From positions 2,542,001 through 2,606,000 of the forward strand of contig OZ316895.1 of NCBI GenBank assembly GCA_973895155.1: a stretch of DNA of 64,000 nt. Direction: 5' to 3'. Origin of the DNA: Marsupella aquatica (Eukaryota > Marchantiophyta). Under the pieces are notes generated by a model. It worked only from the letters and a program-made list of their open reading frames with translations, made no database searches and was not told the origin of the DNA. The translations under genes were made by a program, and so were the position numbers. The first letter of the stretch is position 1. Each line of letters starts with the position of its first letter. Of the stretch, positions 48,556-61,013 are shown piece after piece.

Positions 48556-51500
48556 CCCCAGTCAGTCAACTCAAACCTAGAAAAGCTACCTGTGTTCTTT
48601 CAGAGGGACGGCCAAAGGTTGCAGTATGGTTGGGATGGGAAAATGTTACTTATTGTCCCTGTCGAAGAAAAGGAGGAAAAGCTCAGATATGGACTCCAAA
48701 GGCATGGGCAGGTGCCCAAACAGGTCCAGGCTACCGTTGACAGAATCGGGAGGGCGATGTACAGGACGTTTGTTCCAGAGCACGTGCGGACACACTACCT
48801 AGCCTATGTGAAGTGGAAATTTTTACATCGGATGGCCAGTTCAATTATTCAAGTTCAAGGCACGCAGGTCACTTCCCTGTCATGCTCGGATACAACCTCT
48901 CTAAGATTTATAGTAGAGTTCTCTCCAAGGAACAGTCTCAGTTCCTTGCCTCGGCGGTGATTAGTGATTAGTGATCATGGAAATGGGAATTTTATACTCA
49001 TTTCGTGCCGAGAATCGTAAATTGGGGTACATGCTTGTCAGGGACTTCTCTTGATGTAAAATTCAGTGATTTAAAAGTATGGAATATTGCCAAGGTGTAC
49101 TTTTCTATGACATGTTTCGGGCTGTAAGCCACATAACGATTGCTGAAGCCACCTGTTTGATCCTGATATCTGGAAGCCTGTTAAAAGTGGAGGCAGGCAA
49201 TGCTGCAGGCCATTGGAGTAGGAGCTAGGCGGGGCCTGCCAGCTGCAGCTGGGTTAAACTGGGTTTTGAAAGATGGGCTTGGTCGCCTCGGCCGATTTGC
49301 ATTCTCGGGCTTACTTGGATCTACATTTGATTCAAATCTTAAGGTCAAAGCACAATTTGTTTTCTATTTACTTCCGTAGGATCTCCCTTGATGCTTTTAA
49401 GGCTTGAGGTTGACAACAACTTCCATTTATTCGTTCCTGGTTTTAAATTGCTACTAATCATTCCCTGATTAATCTGGATTCTTTTTGTCTTGCACTATCT
49501 TGCCACTGAAATGTAGATGGGTTGGTTTAGGTGAGTAGTAATCGCATTTTGTTCTGTTTGTGTCTTAACAGAAAGTGAGGTTTGCAACTTCTGTATTATT
49601 TACCTTGAGCTTGGGACTGGAGATGCTTACACCAATTTTCCCTAATTATTTCCTGTTGTTTGCCACTATGGCAAATATAGGCAAATCAATTGCCCTCGCT
49701 GCTTACCTCGCCACAAGTGTATGTTCTTTGAAACCCGGATGTGGATATTTTGGTACGAATAGTAGATGATTGACTTTGATGAGACTGCAGAACTCATCTC
49801 ATGGTTAGAAGCGATTGTAGCGCTAGTCGGCAAGTCACTTTTACTTCAGAAATGCTCAACTGCGTTCAGTTCGTCGCCATGGACCTCGAGTGTACCAACT
49901 TCTTGGAAATTCTAGGCTGTATCAAAATTGCATATTATGGAGAGAATTTGTCACTCTGAGGGACAGAGGGCTGCATACAAAGGTCTCATTCCTGTTATCG
50001 CTTTCCTTCACAGTCAGCCATACACAAGAGTTTTGCAGTTGGAGACAATCTTGCAGATATTGCTGCCAAAGGACAGGTATTGATTATGAGACACTAACCG
50101 CACATAAATTGTCTTTGTTGTCCTCCGTGTAATTGTAGCGAACATGTACGTAATTGAGCTGTACTACTGATTTTGCTGATTGGTATTCAAAGGTCATTTT
50201 GTACTGTGTTACGATGAGGTCACCTCCGTTCTTGACCGAGTCGAGGGACTGCTTTTATTGAATGCAGGTACAGACAGTTGTTGCTGATAACCTCGGCCTC
50301 GCTATTGCTGTGGCACTTGATAGCTCCGTGAGATCGAACAAGATGTAAGTTTGAGATCGTAACAAAATTATCGAAAATTGGTTTGGGAAATAGAAGTTTC
50401 TGGTTCTCCTTACACCTTCGAATAAAAGAGCTGAGATCTCCGGAAATGTTGTTAGAGCTACGTTTTTGGTTTGTGATATTCTTGACAGGGTTGGGCAGCT
50501 ATTGCTGCTGGCACTTTTCCCGATCCTAGCGAGTCTGGATTTGTATGCGATTTACAGAGAACTCCAATCTGTCCATCTGCAAACCTTGAACAAGGTTAGC
50601 CAACTATTCGAGTGATGCTACTAAGATTCGGATTTCTCAGGTTCGCTCCGGGTAGTCCGCTGATTAGATTCCAGAAAGGATAAGTATTTTCTTCAGGTTT
50701 CTGGTATTTGTAATGGTTCCTGATTTTTTTCAGGTATGAAACTATCTTCAGATATTGGGAAGTTTTGAAGAGATAATCATTGGTTCCGAATTCCGCTGCA
50801 GGCCAGACTGGAGATAATAGTTGATAGATGGCTCCACACAGGGGTAGTACCTACTGCTGAGAATGTGAGCCAAGTGGAGTGCCGACAATTTGTTCAGATT
50901 GCTGGTATTTTTCTTTCACAGTTCGACTTCAAGTTGGTCGCTTTCATTAAGATTGATATTAAATCTTTAATGTGGGCATTAGTCTTGGAGGGGGGCTTGA
51001 AAGTGGAGAACAAGAAGGCGACCACGGAGATAACTTGCGTCTTGGGTTAACTGTATTCACGTTTTGGAGTTGGCTTCAGCTCAGAGAACTCTGCCATTGA
51101 GAATTGGGGCCCTCAACCCCAGAGGTTGGACACTTGAAGACATCATGCGAGCATTCCAATGTCAGGCTGGGCAGTCGTATGCAATTTTTGAAGAGCTCCG
51201 AGGGTTTATCCCTTTTCCTTCTCAGGTAATTGTCTGCCTAAAACTAGATAAATATTTGTCATCAACGTGGTTATTTTAATCACAAACTACTCAAATATAG
51301 TGGTGATATTTACGCACCTTTATAAATTGAGTCAGATTATGATCATGATGATGTGGATTCTTCAGCGGGGTTTACTTCTGTGGCTTCATGATGGATTTAC
51401 ATCAAAGGATGTTATCACGGCCCTATTACAGGTAGGTTTGCGAAGCTTTGTTACGAGGATAGCGTGTGTTGTTCCTGATTGCTTGGCTGGCAGCAGTAAG

Positions 51501-52050
51501 TTCTCGAGGATTTGGCTCTTTGGACTTCGTTAAATCAACAGATTGTTTTGAGATCAGAGCAGATTCTTAAATTAGCAGGTTGTTTTGAGATCATAGCAGA
51601 CTCGAGATATGGCGGTGCCATTGTATTTTATGAGGGGTCCTTTTCTGCTAGTTTGAGGCATTTGTGATAAGCTTTCAGGCCTTTACAGCGCTCTTCTTCA
51701 CTATTAAGATTTTCTGCATGCACCGGTTTTGAAAAGGTTTTCCTTGGCAGGCTGAATTGATGAGATCAATCTTGTATTCAAATTGCGAGCCGTCCTGGCG
51801 TGGGTCTTTCTCGGAGGACAGCAAATACAAAGCACCCATAGATGAGATCTCAGTAAAAGAAATGAAATCAAAATATGGTCACCTGGACATGAAAAAGTCT
51901 TTCAGAGGTTGGGCCTCCTTAGTCGTAGAAAGTAGAGAAAAGGCGGAGGCATTGGTAGATGATCTTATTGATGGCATGGAGGCTAATGGGTGGCAGACTC
52001 ATAATATCCTTTTGGATCCCCAGGAGCGTCAAAGTTACTCAACTATGTAA
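48313..52050 (+). CDS. RUS6: RUS family (DUF647) protein, RUS6-like
   Basis: Ten exons (plus): 48313-48867, 49197-49343, 49572-49718, 50014-50076, 50268-50344, 50489-50594, 50802-50904, 51080-51225, 51366-51431, 51751-52050. All are GT-AG and phases close to 569 residues. The DUF647 core runs from VRTHYLAYVKWKFLHR through NWVLKDGLGRLGRF, LEMLTPIFPNYFLL, SAIHKSFAVGDNLADIAAKG and a hydrophobic helix to LQTLNKARLEIIVDRW. The C-terminal part ends DGMEANGWQTHNILLD. Of the Arabidopsis ROOT UV-B SENSITIVE paralogues it looks closest to RUS6, mainly from the LNWVLKDGLGRLGRF and VRFATSVLF segments. The family acts in plastid and early-seedling development, with RUS1/RUS2 in UV-B signalling; molecular function is unclear. 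The true start is unsettled: a good acceptor at 48603 suggests exon 1 begins at 48604 and an upstream exon was missed. Confidence 0.85.
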
Positions 52051-53060
52051 GCTAAGTATAACAATTCAGCAAGGGTCAGTCGATGCACATTAAAAAAGAA
52101 AAATCATTAACTCACAGCTGATCTGTGAAGATAATTTTTTTTGGGGTTCGCAATGAAAGGAAGTGTCTATATCTTATGCTCTAAGATGGAGGCGGGTATG
52201 ATACTTTGTCACCAGTAAAGAGGTAAATAACTTCTGCATGAAGGATTATTACGGCAACTACGTCTTGACAACCGGATGTTTGTTGGACAGTCCTTAAAAT
52301 CCGTAACTTTCTATTATTGTCTTCCCATTGGAACATGAGAGTTCTTTCTTGTGTACCTTTCATTGGAGATTTTGGGTTGCATTACTGAAGATAAATAGTA
52401 CCTACGTGGATTGGTACTTGTTGGGAGACGAACCTACAGCCTATTTGTCAATGAAACGTCTCAAACCCTCTTCATCCAATACGGGTTCAAGAGCGATTTC
52501 ACAGCACTGTTGTTGGCGCACTTGGGAGAGTTCCCTTTTTGTATCGTCTCCTATGTATCTTCGGGGTCACATACTTGAAGAACTTCTTTGTTGATTTTAC
52601 GACGTGGACTGCGGTGTTTAAGGATACGAATTTACCATAAATCTTTTTGGGAGCTCAGTAAGTAGTGTTGTAGGGCTTACAGTCAACCATGATAATGAAG
52701 TCCAAACGCAAACCACAAAGCAAACGTAGGGATACTAAAACAGGAAGCAAATGACGCTTCAAAGTGCTGATAAAGAAACTCGATGGTTGAACTAAGCTAC
52801 AGCTTCGGGACTCTGCAGCGTAGGGGCCCATTGAAGCTTCAAAGGACCGTTGTGTGGACGGGTATAACACAGTTCTTGGACACACGTCTCATATCAGAAA
52901 GCAGTTACGGAGAAAAGTAGAACACCCAGGTCTCAGTAAACGAAGACAAGACACGAGGAGTACCAGGAGGAGTACAACTGTGGGAAGGAGTGTGGAACTA
53001 TTTTATGAAAAAAATCCTAGTGAGCCCAATGGAAGGGGGGGACCACCCAGAAAGGCAGTC
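52051..53060. other. 3' flank of the RUS gene
   Basis: Contains the RUS gene's 3' UTR at its left end. No other gene is seen; the ORFs here lack family features. Confidence 0.4.
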
Positions 53061-53361
53061 AAAATAAAAGAACACCCCAAGAAGGGCAGCAGGGCAAAAC
53101 ACCCCTGGGGACAACAGCCAAATCAATGGCAAGTTAAAATAAAATAACACCTCACAACAGGCAGCAGGGATAAACACTCTGGGGACAACAGCCAAATCAT
53201 TGGCAAGTAATAATAAAAGAACACACCAAAATGGGCAGCAGGGCAAAACACCCTGGGGACAATAGCCAAATCAATGGCAAATCAAAATAAAAGGGTACCC
53301 CAAAAAGGACAGCAGGGCAAAACATCCTGGGGACACAACAGCCAAATCAATGGCAACAAGC
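53061..53361. repeat. Four-copy tandem repeat, period about 74 bp
   Basis: Units start near 53061, 53136, 53209 and 53284, each with AAATAAAA, GGCAGCAGGG(C/A)AAA, CTGGGGACAA and AGCCAAATCA(A/T)TGGCAA. Copies are about 85% alike by eye. Confidence 0.88.
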
Positions 53362-54966
53362 CCATACCCGACCGAGAGAAACTTAGAGAAGCAAACTGTT
53401 TGTGAAAATGAAAATCGGCAAATTTGTAGGTAACATAGAAGAGCAAAAGTGGGTACTGAGAAAAAAGTGCATATGTGATGAGAGTCAGAAGCCCTCAGAT
53501 AGGAGGGGAAGGGATGGGAGGGGAGAATTTTGATGGGATTCATAATGTGTGGAAAACAAATTGTGCTTATCTGAGAATATGAAAGTGAAATTCATTACCT
53601 TAAAAACTACGCTTTGCACATCTCTTTTGCACTTGAAAGACAAGTGGTTATAAGAAAACACACACACCCAACCTAACAATTTACAATCAACAAGGTTGTG
53701 TGTAGAATTTGTGAAGTCATAGAAAACTGATGTGTAAAATTGTTTCTGAAAGTCGTACTTTAGAAAGTTGAGAGTGAAATTGTTTGTCATGCTTGTATGG
53801 TAGGTTGTACAGTAAGCATCTGACTTATAAAGTGCAAACCCCAAGATAGAGTTGGGGTCTAGGTTCCTAGAGTGAAGCCTTTAGACAGTAACTCTATGGC
53901 CCACCGTGTGTATGGAAAGACTCCTGGGTATGATGTATGTCAAATGCTGATAATGTATGTTTTTTGTCATGGTTTCTATTTATATTCAAAGAATTGGAGG
54001 ATCACATTGTGGGAAAGTTTATTTTCAAAACATGACACAACATTTATGTGTCGTGGGTTATGGGTGGATTATTTTCCCATTTGAATGAAAAGAAAAAAAC
54101 TGTTGTCATCAGATATAGCAGAGTAAAATTTTCTCAACATGCAAAGAGGGGGAGGGGGGTGCTCACTTTCCCATGCAAAGAGGGGTGGGGGGTTCACTTC
54201 TCAACAGAAAAGTTGGTACATAAAATCATGTTTCAGAGCCAACTGGATGACGCCACAATTTGACCAGACGACAGCAGTCCGGCCATGAGTTTGTGCTGGA
54301 AAACTCATGGAAACATATTGTATGCCATATGGGGCACCCATGGGGGCCAGATCACATTTACAAACATTTGAAGTATGCATGGGGGCATGCCACATAAGAG
54401 GGGTTTGTTGTTTGGGGAGAGGTGAGAGTGGAATCTTAGGGGATTGATAGGGGAAATTTATGTTCTTATTTTATGTTCTTCTCTGTGAATTTTTTATGGA
54501 GTTTTTTTTGTGTGTTTTTTTGTTTTTTTTTGGTTTTTTTTGTTGGGGGGGGGGAGGGGCGGGGGCTTTTATTTGGCTCCCAACCTTGCCATTGTTACAC
54601 TTTGTTTCTCCCAAGTGTTTTTCTTTGTCTATCCTTGCCATCTCATTGACTCCTCTCACTACATTCCTCTTTCCCCTCTCCAAACTCTTCATTGATGACA
54701 TCTTCTAAAATCCTTGTTCCTTATGCAATAGCAACCCGACCACACGACTTCCAGCTTGAATTGCATCATGTGATTACATAATTTTATGACAAATTTGAAC
54801 AAGATATGTGCAATGACAACACTTTTCATAATGAAATGGACCAGAAAAAATCATGGCCATCCATTGAAACCCACCTTTTTGGAACAGTTCAATCCACCAA
54901 AACAGTTCAAATCTCCACCCTGCATTTCTTTGCCTTGCCTTGACATCTTTGTCTCACCTAAGGGGC
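53362..54966. other. Gene-free stretch with low-complexity tract
   Basis: Contains a pure T/G tract at about 54500-54568 (long T runs followed by ten or more G). Two GCAAAGAGGGG(G/T)GGG blocks occur near 54139 and 54175. No gene is supported. Confidence 0.4.
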
Positions 54967-55103
54967 ACTTTACAAGAAGTCGGGGCCGTTCGCTTCCTTT
55001 TCTACCAAAGCTGAGCCAGCAGCAGTTTCACATGCTAAAAACAGTATACCGGGGCTAATAGAGAATTTAGAAGACTTTTATTGCCCCCGACGTCTTGTAA
55101 AGG
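54967..55103. repeat. Small inverted-repeat unit with CCCCGACGTCTTGTAAAG arms
   Basis: CTTTACAAGAAGTCGGGG near 54968-54985 is inverted at 55085-55103 (CCCCGACGTCTTGTAAAG), 137 bases end to end. Further direct copies of the right arm occur at 55384-55402 (degenerate) and 55474-55492. The arms may be ends of a small non-autonomous element that inserted repeatedly. Confidence 0.6.
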
Positions 55104-56567
55104 GAACTCTGGCCAGTGTAGCTAGAATCATTGACTAGAAGACAAACTTGGGACCCACTCCACCTGAATCTTTGGCTAATGCTGGCTAATCTTTGGCTAA
55201 TGCTGGTTCCTATGGGTCCGCATTTATTGAAAACTGCCCATAATAGGAATGGACCAAGCGGCCGGATGAAGGGACCTCCAACGGAGGTGGTCTAAAATTC
55301 TGGACAAAAAAGAGCTCCACGTCGGCAAAAGTTGGGCCCCACTGAAGTCCATGTAGGATCGGCAGAATCAATGAGCAAAACTGCCCCCGACGTTTTCTAA
55401 AGTGTACTCCAGCACTATCTCCCCAATGGATGGCCCGGATTGGATCTTGGATGTCAGAAAAGTGAAGGAACTGCCCCCGACGTCTTGTAAAGCCACCCGA
55501 AACATCTACACTTACCTTGGCATCTTTGCCTTGCCTTGACATCTTAAATTGTCTCACCCTGACATCTTTGTCTCACCTTGACATGATCTATGTGTTGTAC
55601 AAGCATTGGGCTAAAAATGGAATAATAAATGTCTTGTATCCTATAATTCCTACAATGTATACAAATTAGACTATTTTCATAAAGCACTGTCTTGTCTATA
55701 TTGAATTGAGTTGAATTTGAGATCCGTAATTAAGTTGTCTTCCCAAAATGAAGGGAAATGTGTGTGGATAGATATGAAATTTTATTACCACTTTGAGTAA
55801 ATATTGAAGTGCACCTACATAAATTTATTCTACTTATCATGAAGAAACAATTTTTCTTGTTGCATTTGGATGCAAGAGAATTAATTTGATCACTGTCCTA
55901 ACGGAGAGAGAAAATTTGTTATCTAATCCCAAAGGTGCAAAAGGCGGCAAATTTTTCAAAAGGACCTGTTCATAGACAGTAACCAAAATGTAAAAGTTTC
56001 TTTTCATGGCAGTTCACCGTTACATTTAAAGCACACCTGCCCATATAAAGGCCCATTCCTGCCGGATTATTGCTCATTCCTGTCCCTAGTGAATAGTGTA
56101 CTCACTTTACAGAGTGGACCCTAAGTTCATTCATAGTGAACCATATATCACAGTGCCAAAAAGACAGGACCGCCAAACCTGGAAACATGATACCAAAGGC
56201 AAAAGAGCCCAATAAAGGAGGGGAAGAGAAACACCCAAAGTAGACCAAAGAGGCCCAACAAGTCAAGTAGCATCACACAAAAACAAAAAACTGAAAAACA
56301 AGCAACAAACTTCAGGATAAAGGCTACGGATAACTCAGAGCTCTTATACAAGTAGATGTGTTATAATATCATTGTCATCCAGTTTTGCAGAGCACTGGCA
56401 CAATCCATGAATTACTTTTATTTTTGGAAAATAACAAGTGCCAAAATAGTATTCCTGTTTTTCATGTTTTAATTGAAAACAATGTAGACACTGAAAATTC
56501 AGTGTTTACACCAGAACACTATGAAATGTTTCCAATGAAATCCAATGGAAGCTCTGATGGATCTCCA

Positions 56568-56870
56568 AGTTTGATAAAAGTGACTAGGATTTATTTTTTC
56601 AACCTAGGTGTACTGCAGAAAACTCTCTTCTCTACTGATATCTACAGTAGTCTAGTACATATTATACGGAGTGAAATATGGCAAAATAACCTGATTAATC
56701 TTTGAAATCTTTCCAATGAGCCTAACATAATATAATTTGATTGAGAATTGAAGGAGTTATTTTGTCATATCTGAGTCTGTATAATATGTATTATCAGAGT
56801 AGAGAAGAGAGTTTTCTGCGGTACATCTAGGTTGCAAAAATAAATACTACCTGTAGTATTTTGTCAAACT
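56568..56870. mobile_element. Foldback element, arms about 120 bp
   Basis: The left arm 56568-56690 is inverted at 56756-56870, with the core TGCAGAAAACTCTCTTCTC matched almost perfectly and the pairing extending both outward (AGTTTGA(T/C)AAAA) and inward (ACATATTATAC, ATAT(G)GGCAAAATAAC). Only about 65 bases separate the arms. An RNA copy would form a hairpin of some 110-120 pairs with scattered mismatches. It is either a foldback MITE or the source of a miRNA-like precursor. No coding potential; target duplication not resolved. Confidence 0.85.
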
Positions 56871-58664
56871 CAAATTCCCAACACCCGGGCTAGTTTTAAA
56901 ATAACTATTTAATTATTGCACGACACCAAAATGGCACTATTTTGTGTCATAACGTTTACCTTTGGTAAAATACGACCCCACCACGTTCATCCTTATCTCC
57001 TCCACTTTGCTGTAGGCAGTTATTCCGCTCCGGCACCAGGCGTCAGCCAACGGAGCAACCCAGGAATATCCGACGGCCCCGATCATTCTCACGCCCGCGA
57101 ATATAGCTGCATAAATATAAATTGTTTAGATGGCGAGAAGATCGAACGACTCGGGCGTCCCCGAACGGCCTGTTCTCAACGGTTCAAGCTAGCGCTGAGG
57201 CGCGGGCATATTGAGACCGTCGGATTTGGTATCGGAGGGCTCGGGACGAGTCATTGTAATGGGGATGTTGGAGTTTTTAGAATCCTCGAGATTCTGAATC
57301 GGACGGTATGAAACGTCGTGCTTGGGCGGCCCGCTCCTTTTCTCCCGGCCCCCGCGCCTTGTGCAGTAGGTGTGAAGTAGGTGAGGACGATAAAGAATGC
57401 CAACAAAGGAGAGCGGAAGAGCGGAAGAATGAAACATTTCCATTGCCGCTTCTGTTGTTTTCGCTTTCGGTGTTTCTGCTGTGCTGATTGCTCATAGACG
57501 AGTGCTGTTCGACACTGATCACACCCTGCTGTCGCTGAGCGTTAAGTTACCGACGGAAGTGCTTTCTCCAAATCATTGGGACGCTTGTCCACGGTGAATT
57601 GTAACGATTTCTACAACCTGTTACGAATCTCCCCGATTGCCGAGAGGTGTAGAACGACCAAGATCGATTGAAGGTTGAGGCGAAGGTGAGGATGAAAAAC
57701 TTTCCGTGACGATTTGCCGCGTTGTTAATTTGTAGATGGTAGGTACGGGATCGTTGAAATAGAGTAGTTGTTGTCTTATGGATGTCCTTTCTCGCATCGG
57801 GACGTTAGCGGGGGAGAATTGCTGTGAATGTAAAGAGCATTAAGGCGAAGGAGACTGGTCCTATAACTTTAGGGAAATAATGCTGTTCCGAACGGATAGC
57901 TTTCTTGCTAGGTGCGGAGCCGTTTCGTTCTATCCAGCATTGCGCAGGTCGTGGTTATTTTCGAACTAACGTGAAGTGTAGGGCAAAGGGCTGATGTATC
58001 TGTCGGTTGAACGGTGTGTAGTTTGACTAGGAGCGCAGTGCAGATACGACTCGTGATCGTTTTCTTTTTAATTCTCGACTAACGTGAGCAAGGTGTGTCT
58101 TGCTCTGAACCGGCGATGTGTTTGGGGTGTCTCTCTACCCGTAGTTATTGCCTTCGGTTAGCCGAGCTCTCGCATTATTCGTCGGCACTTTGGCTTGTTT
58201 GATGTGGACCGTTCTGCGTGCTCATTGTTATTGAACACTCCATCCCTGAAATGTCCGTACCATTTGAACGCTGCATCCCTACCTGTTCATTGGTAAGAGT
58301 TGTGGTGCGTGCTATGTTTCCGTTTAGTATTTAACTAGGTGCTACAACTTCGCGCGGCAGCTGGTTAGAGAATTTGTTATCGATGAGGGGTAGACGCAAA
58401 TGACCCTGTTTGAAAGGAAGGTGCTCGAAATTTGTCTTTGATGAGGGGTAAACGCAAATGATCCTGTTTAAGAGGAAGGTGTTATGTGTCATTCTCAGAC
58501 ATGAACAATTTCGAGTGTCAACTATCGATGCCAAGTCCAGTCAGACGAGGATGCTTTAGTTGCATGACGGCGACGGGGGCCAGCACGTTGGATGGTATCC
58601 TTTTGTTTGAATTCTGGATGATGCTGGATGGTAGAACTCACATAACTTGTCATCATGTTGACAG
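56871..58664. other. Probable promoter, 5' UTR and intron region of the 58665 gene
   Basis: From about 57000 the base composition rises in G and C and CpG is frequent, unlike the AT-rich stretch before it. This suggests a promoter and a spliced 5' leader for the small gene downstream. No ORF here has a recognised domain. A 60-base duplication (GATGAGGGGTA(G/A)ACGCAAATGA) occurs at 58380-58480. Confidence 0.4.
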
Positions 58665-59235
58665 ATGAGGAGCCGCATGTCAAGCCGGAATCACCCGATG
58701 CAGCCACTTTCGCCCAAGCACCAGCCGTGGTTCAGGATGCAAGCTCCCGATCGCAAACTTGCCAGTGCTAACTTGTCACGTTCACCTACAGAGCAGCGAT
58801 TGTTTGGGGCGCCCGCACAAACTGTGGAGCAGGAACTAGTCTTACGCGCAAGAATCGAGCAGCGGTCGGCAGAGAAGCTGGAGAAGTTGCACGAAGCGGT
58901 CAGTCATGACCGTTTTGTTAGAGTAAGTGCCACTGAACCGAAATTGGTGGTTCTCATTTCCACTCCGTTCCTCAGATATGATATCGTGTAGCCTTTTCTC
59001 AGCTTAGAAACTACACGGAAAGGGGCTTCCTTTTAATAGACACGATGATTCGTGTTGTGTCAAGTCCCGAGGTTCTTAACCCACGACTTCTGATATAATT
59101 GTGTGCGTACTGGATGCACTCTTCCTCTGTATTTGACGTTTGCATTCGTGAATGTTTCAGAGGCGACAGCGGCAACGTGTAGTAGGTCACATTGGCGACA
59201 TTGTTAAGCAGGAGTTGAGCAAAGCTAATGCGTAA
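58665..59235 (+). CDS. Small basic protein of unknown function, two exons
   Basis: Exons 58665-58922 and 59161-59235, joined AGA|GTAAGT to TTTCAG|AGG in phase 0; 110 residues ending in TAA. The N-terminal half is Ser/Pro/Arg-rich and probably disordered. The middle EQELVLRARIEQRSAEKLEKLHEAV, starting near residue 55, should form an amphipathic, possibly coiled-coil helix. It runs into a basic RRQRQRVVGHIGDIV helix and ends KQELSKANA. The intact splice signals and a frame that stays open across the intron support a real gene. I do not recognise the family. The preceding TTGACAG at 58658-58664 could be an acceptor, in which case the first ATG is upstream; otherwise the start is 58665 or 58677. 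Confidence 0.55.
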
Positions 59236-59970
59236 AATAAGCACTCAGGGTCGGAAGGACAAGCACACGTGACGTAGGCGTACCGATAGGTAACATCGGA
59301 GTCGATCTCTGTGATGGAGGCGCTAAGTCTCATCTGTCGACTAACGATAGGGACTAGAAAGTTCGGGACTTGTAATTGTTGTATATATTTTGTGCAGGGT
59401 GTTTTTAATTGTGCATTTCTGTAAAGCATAGAGGTAGTCGAACTAGTTGGTCTCGAGTTTCTTCAAGAAGGTGCAATTCCTTGAACTTTGTCAAGTTGCG
59501 ACATTAGTGGGAGGGAAAGTTCCACAGGGAGGATTTTTATAATCTCGATGCATCAGTTGCTTTTGCGAGAAGATACTTTTCAATGTGATCTTCAATGTGA
59601 ATTTGAACTATTAGCAAAGGGCCTACTTCTTTTCGCAGAAACTTCTTATCTAGAAGCCAAGATCTGTTTCCCTGCCCCGTCATGGCCATTTACTTGTGGA
59701 TCTGCCGACAGAAGCATAACATCTCTGTTGTTCTCTTGCCCATTTGCTTCGTTGACCGTGGAGATATTCATCGTGATACTTTGCCTCAGATCGCTAGTGA
59801 AGTGCAGCTTCACGCAAGGTAGCTCTTCAATTGCGACCTAAGCTTAGTCTTCCTGTATTAGCTACTTTCCAGTTACCCTAACTATGAATACCAGAAAGCA
59901 AGGCCTGTTGAACAGACATTAGATTGCTGAGTTAGAGGAGAAAGTGATAGTTCTTGTAGGCAATTGTGTT

Positions 59971-60090
59971 GTCTCACCATTTCAAGAGAATTTTCGATTT
60001 CCAATGGGATAGGACTTCAGAATTGCGTGTAGTCTCACCATTTCAAGAGAATTTTCGATTTCCAATGCGATAGGACTTCAGAATTGCTCG
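59971..60090. repeat. Near-perfect 61-bp tandem duplication
   Basis: GTCTCACCATTTCAAGAGAA...GGACTTCAGAATTGC occurs at 59971 and again at 60032 with a single visible substitution. The high identity implies a recent duplication. Confidence 0.9.
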
Positions 60091-60564
60091 TTTGCCCACT
60101 GATGACCACATAGACGTGTCTTATTCGACAAATTTGGTGATGCTTTAGAGTCGCATAGAAATTGACAGCGGAATAATGGAGTATTGCGTGGTGAGAAAGA
60201 TCCCCTTGTACAGGAATTGAAACTTGAATTGCCTCCATGGAGTATGCTGCCCAGAGTGAACCAACCTATGGTAGAGCTTTTGAATTTTCTCAATTCACGT
60301 GTACTGCAAGGAATAGTGTATATCACCCTCAAGCTTGTAACGTAACCCCAAAGAAGTTCATCGAATGTTCGTTTGCTAAAGAAGTTAAAATTTATTGTTG
60401 AGAACGAGGGCAGGGGACTCGGAAACACTCGGTATGTAGAAAGTGGAGGGGAAGGTGACTTTCACAAGCAAGAGCTACAATGGAATGGTGGGGGTACACC
60501 ATGTCGCTTGCAAATCGATTGGCCCCTGCCTGTATCAAAAACTACCCATGCAGCTATAGTCACG

Positions 60565-60747
60565 CATTGTTATCATTTTATTGAAAACCTGCAGGACCTG
60601 CAAAATAATGGAGGGGCTAGGAAGTCCTACGAAAAATCAACTGCAGTTCCGAGGTGCAATTGTCATTGTTATCATTTTATTGAAAACGTGCAGGAAATGC
60701 AAATAGTGGAGGGGTTAGGAAGTCCTATGAAAAATCAATTGCAGTTT
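60565..60747. repeat. Tandem duplication, period about 99 bp
   Basis: CATTGTTATCATTTTATTGAA begins both copies, at 60565 and 60664. They share GGAGGGG(C/T)TAGGAAGTCCTA and AAAAATCAA(C/T)TGCAGTT, with one internal indel. Confidence 0.85.
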
Positions 60748-60877
60748 TCACTCCATGTCTTACAATGACCATGCCCAATAGTCGGAGGCTTCCTTGCAGG
60801 TTGATTAACCTTCTTCTGACCGCCAGACAGACAGTTTATGAAAGTGACTTTTGAAAGATTCCTTCCCAGTCTTCAGT

Positions 60878-61013
60878 TTCCTTGAATACTCCAATTAGAG
60901 GACCCTCCTCTCTAAGTGGGACCTTTCTCCTTGTTTGGACAATTCCTTGAATACTCCAATGTAAAGAGCACCCTCCTCTAAGAGAAGGCCTTTCATCTTG
61001 TTTGGACAATTCT
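60878..61013. repeat. Tandem duplication, period about 65 bp
   Basis: CCTTGAATACTCCAAT recurs at about 60880 and 60944, followed in both copies by ACCCTCCTCT and CTTGTTTGGACAATTC. Confidence 0.8.
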
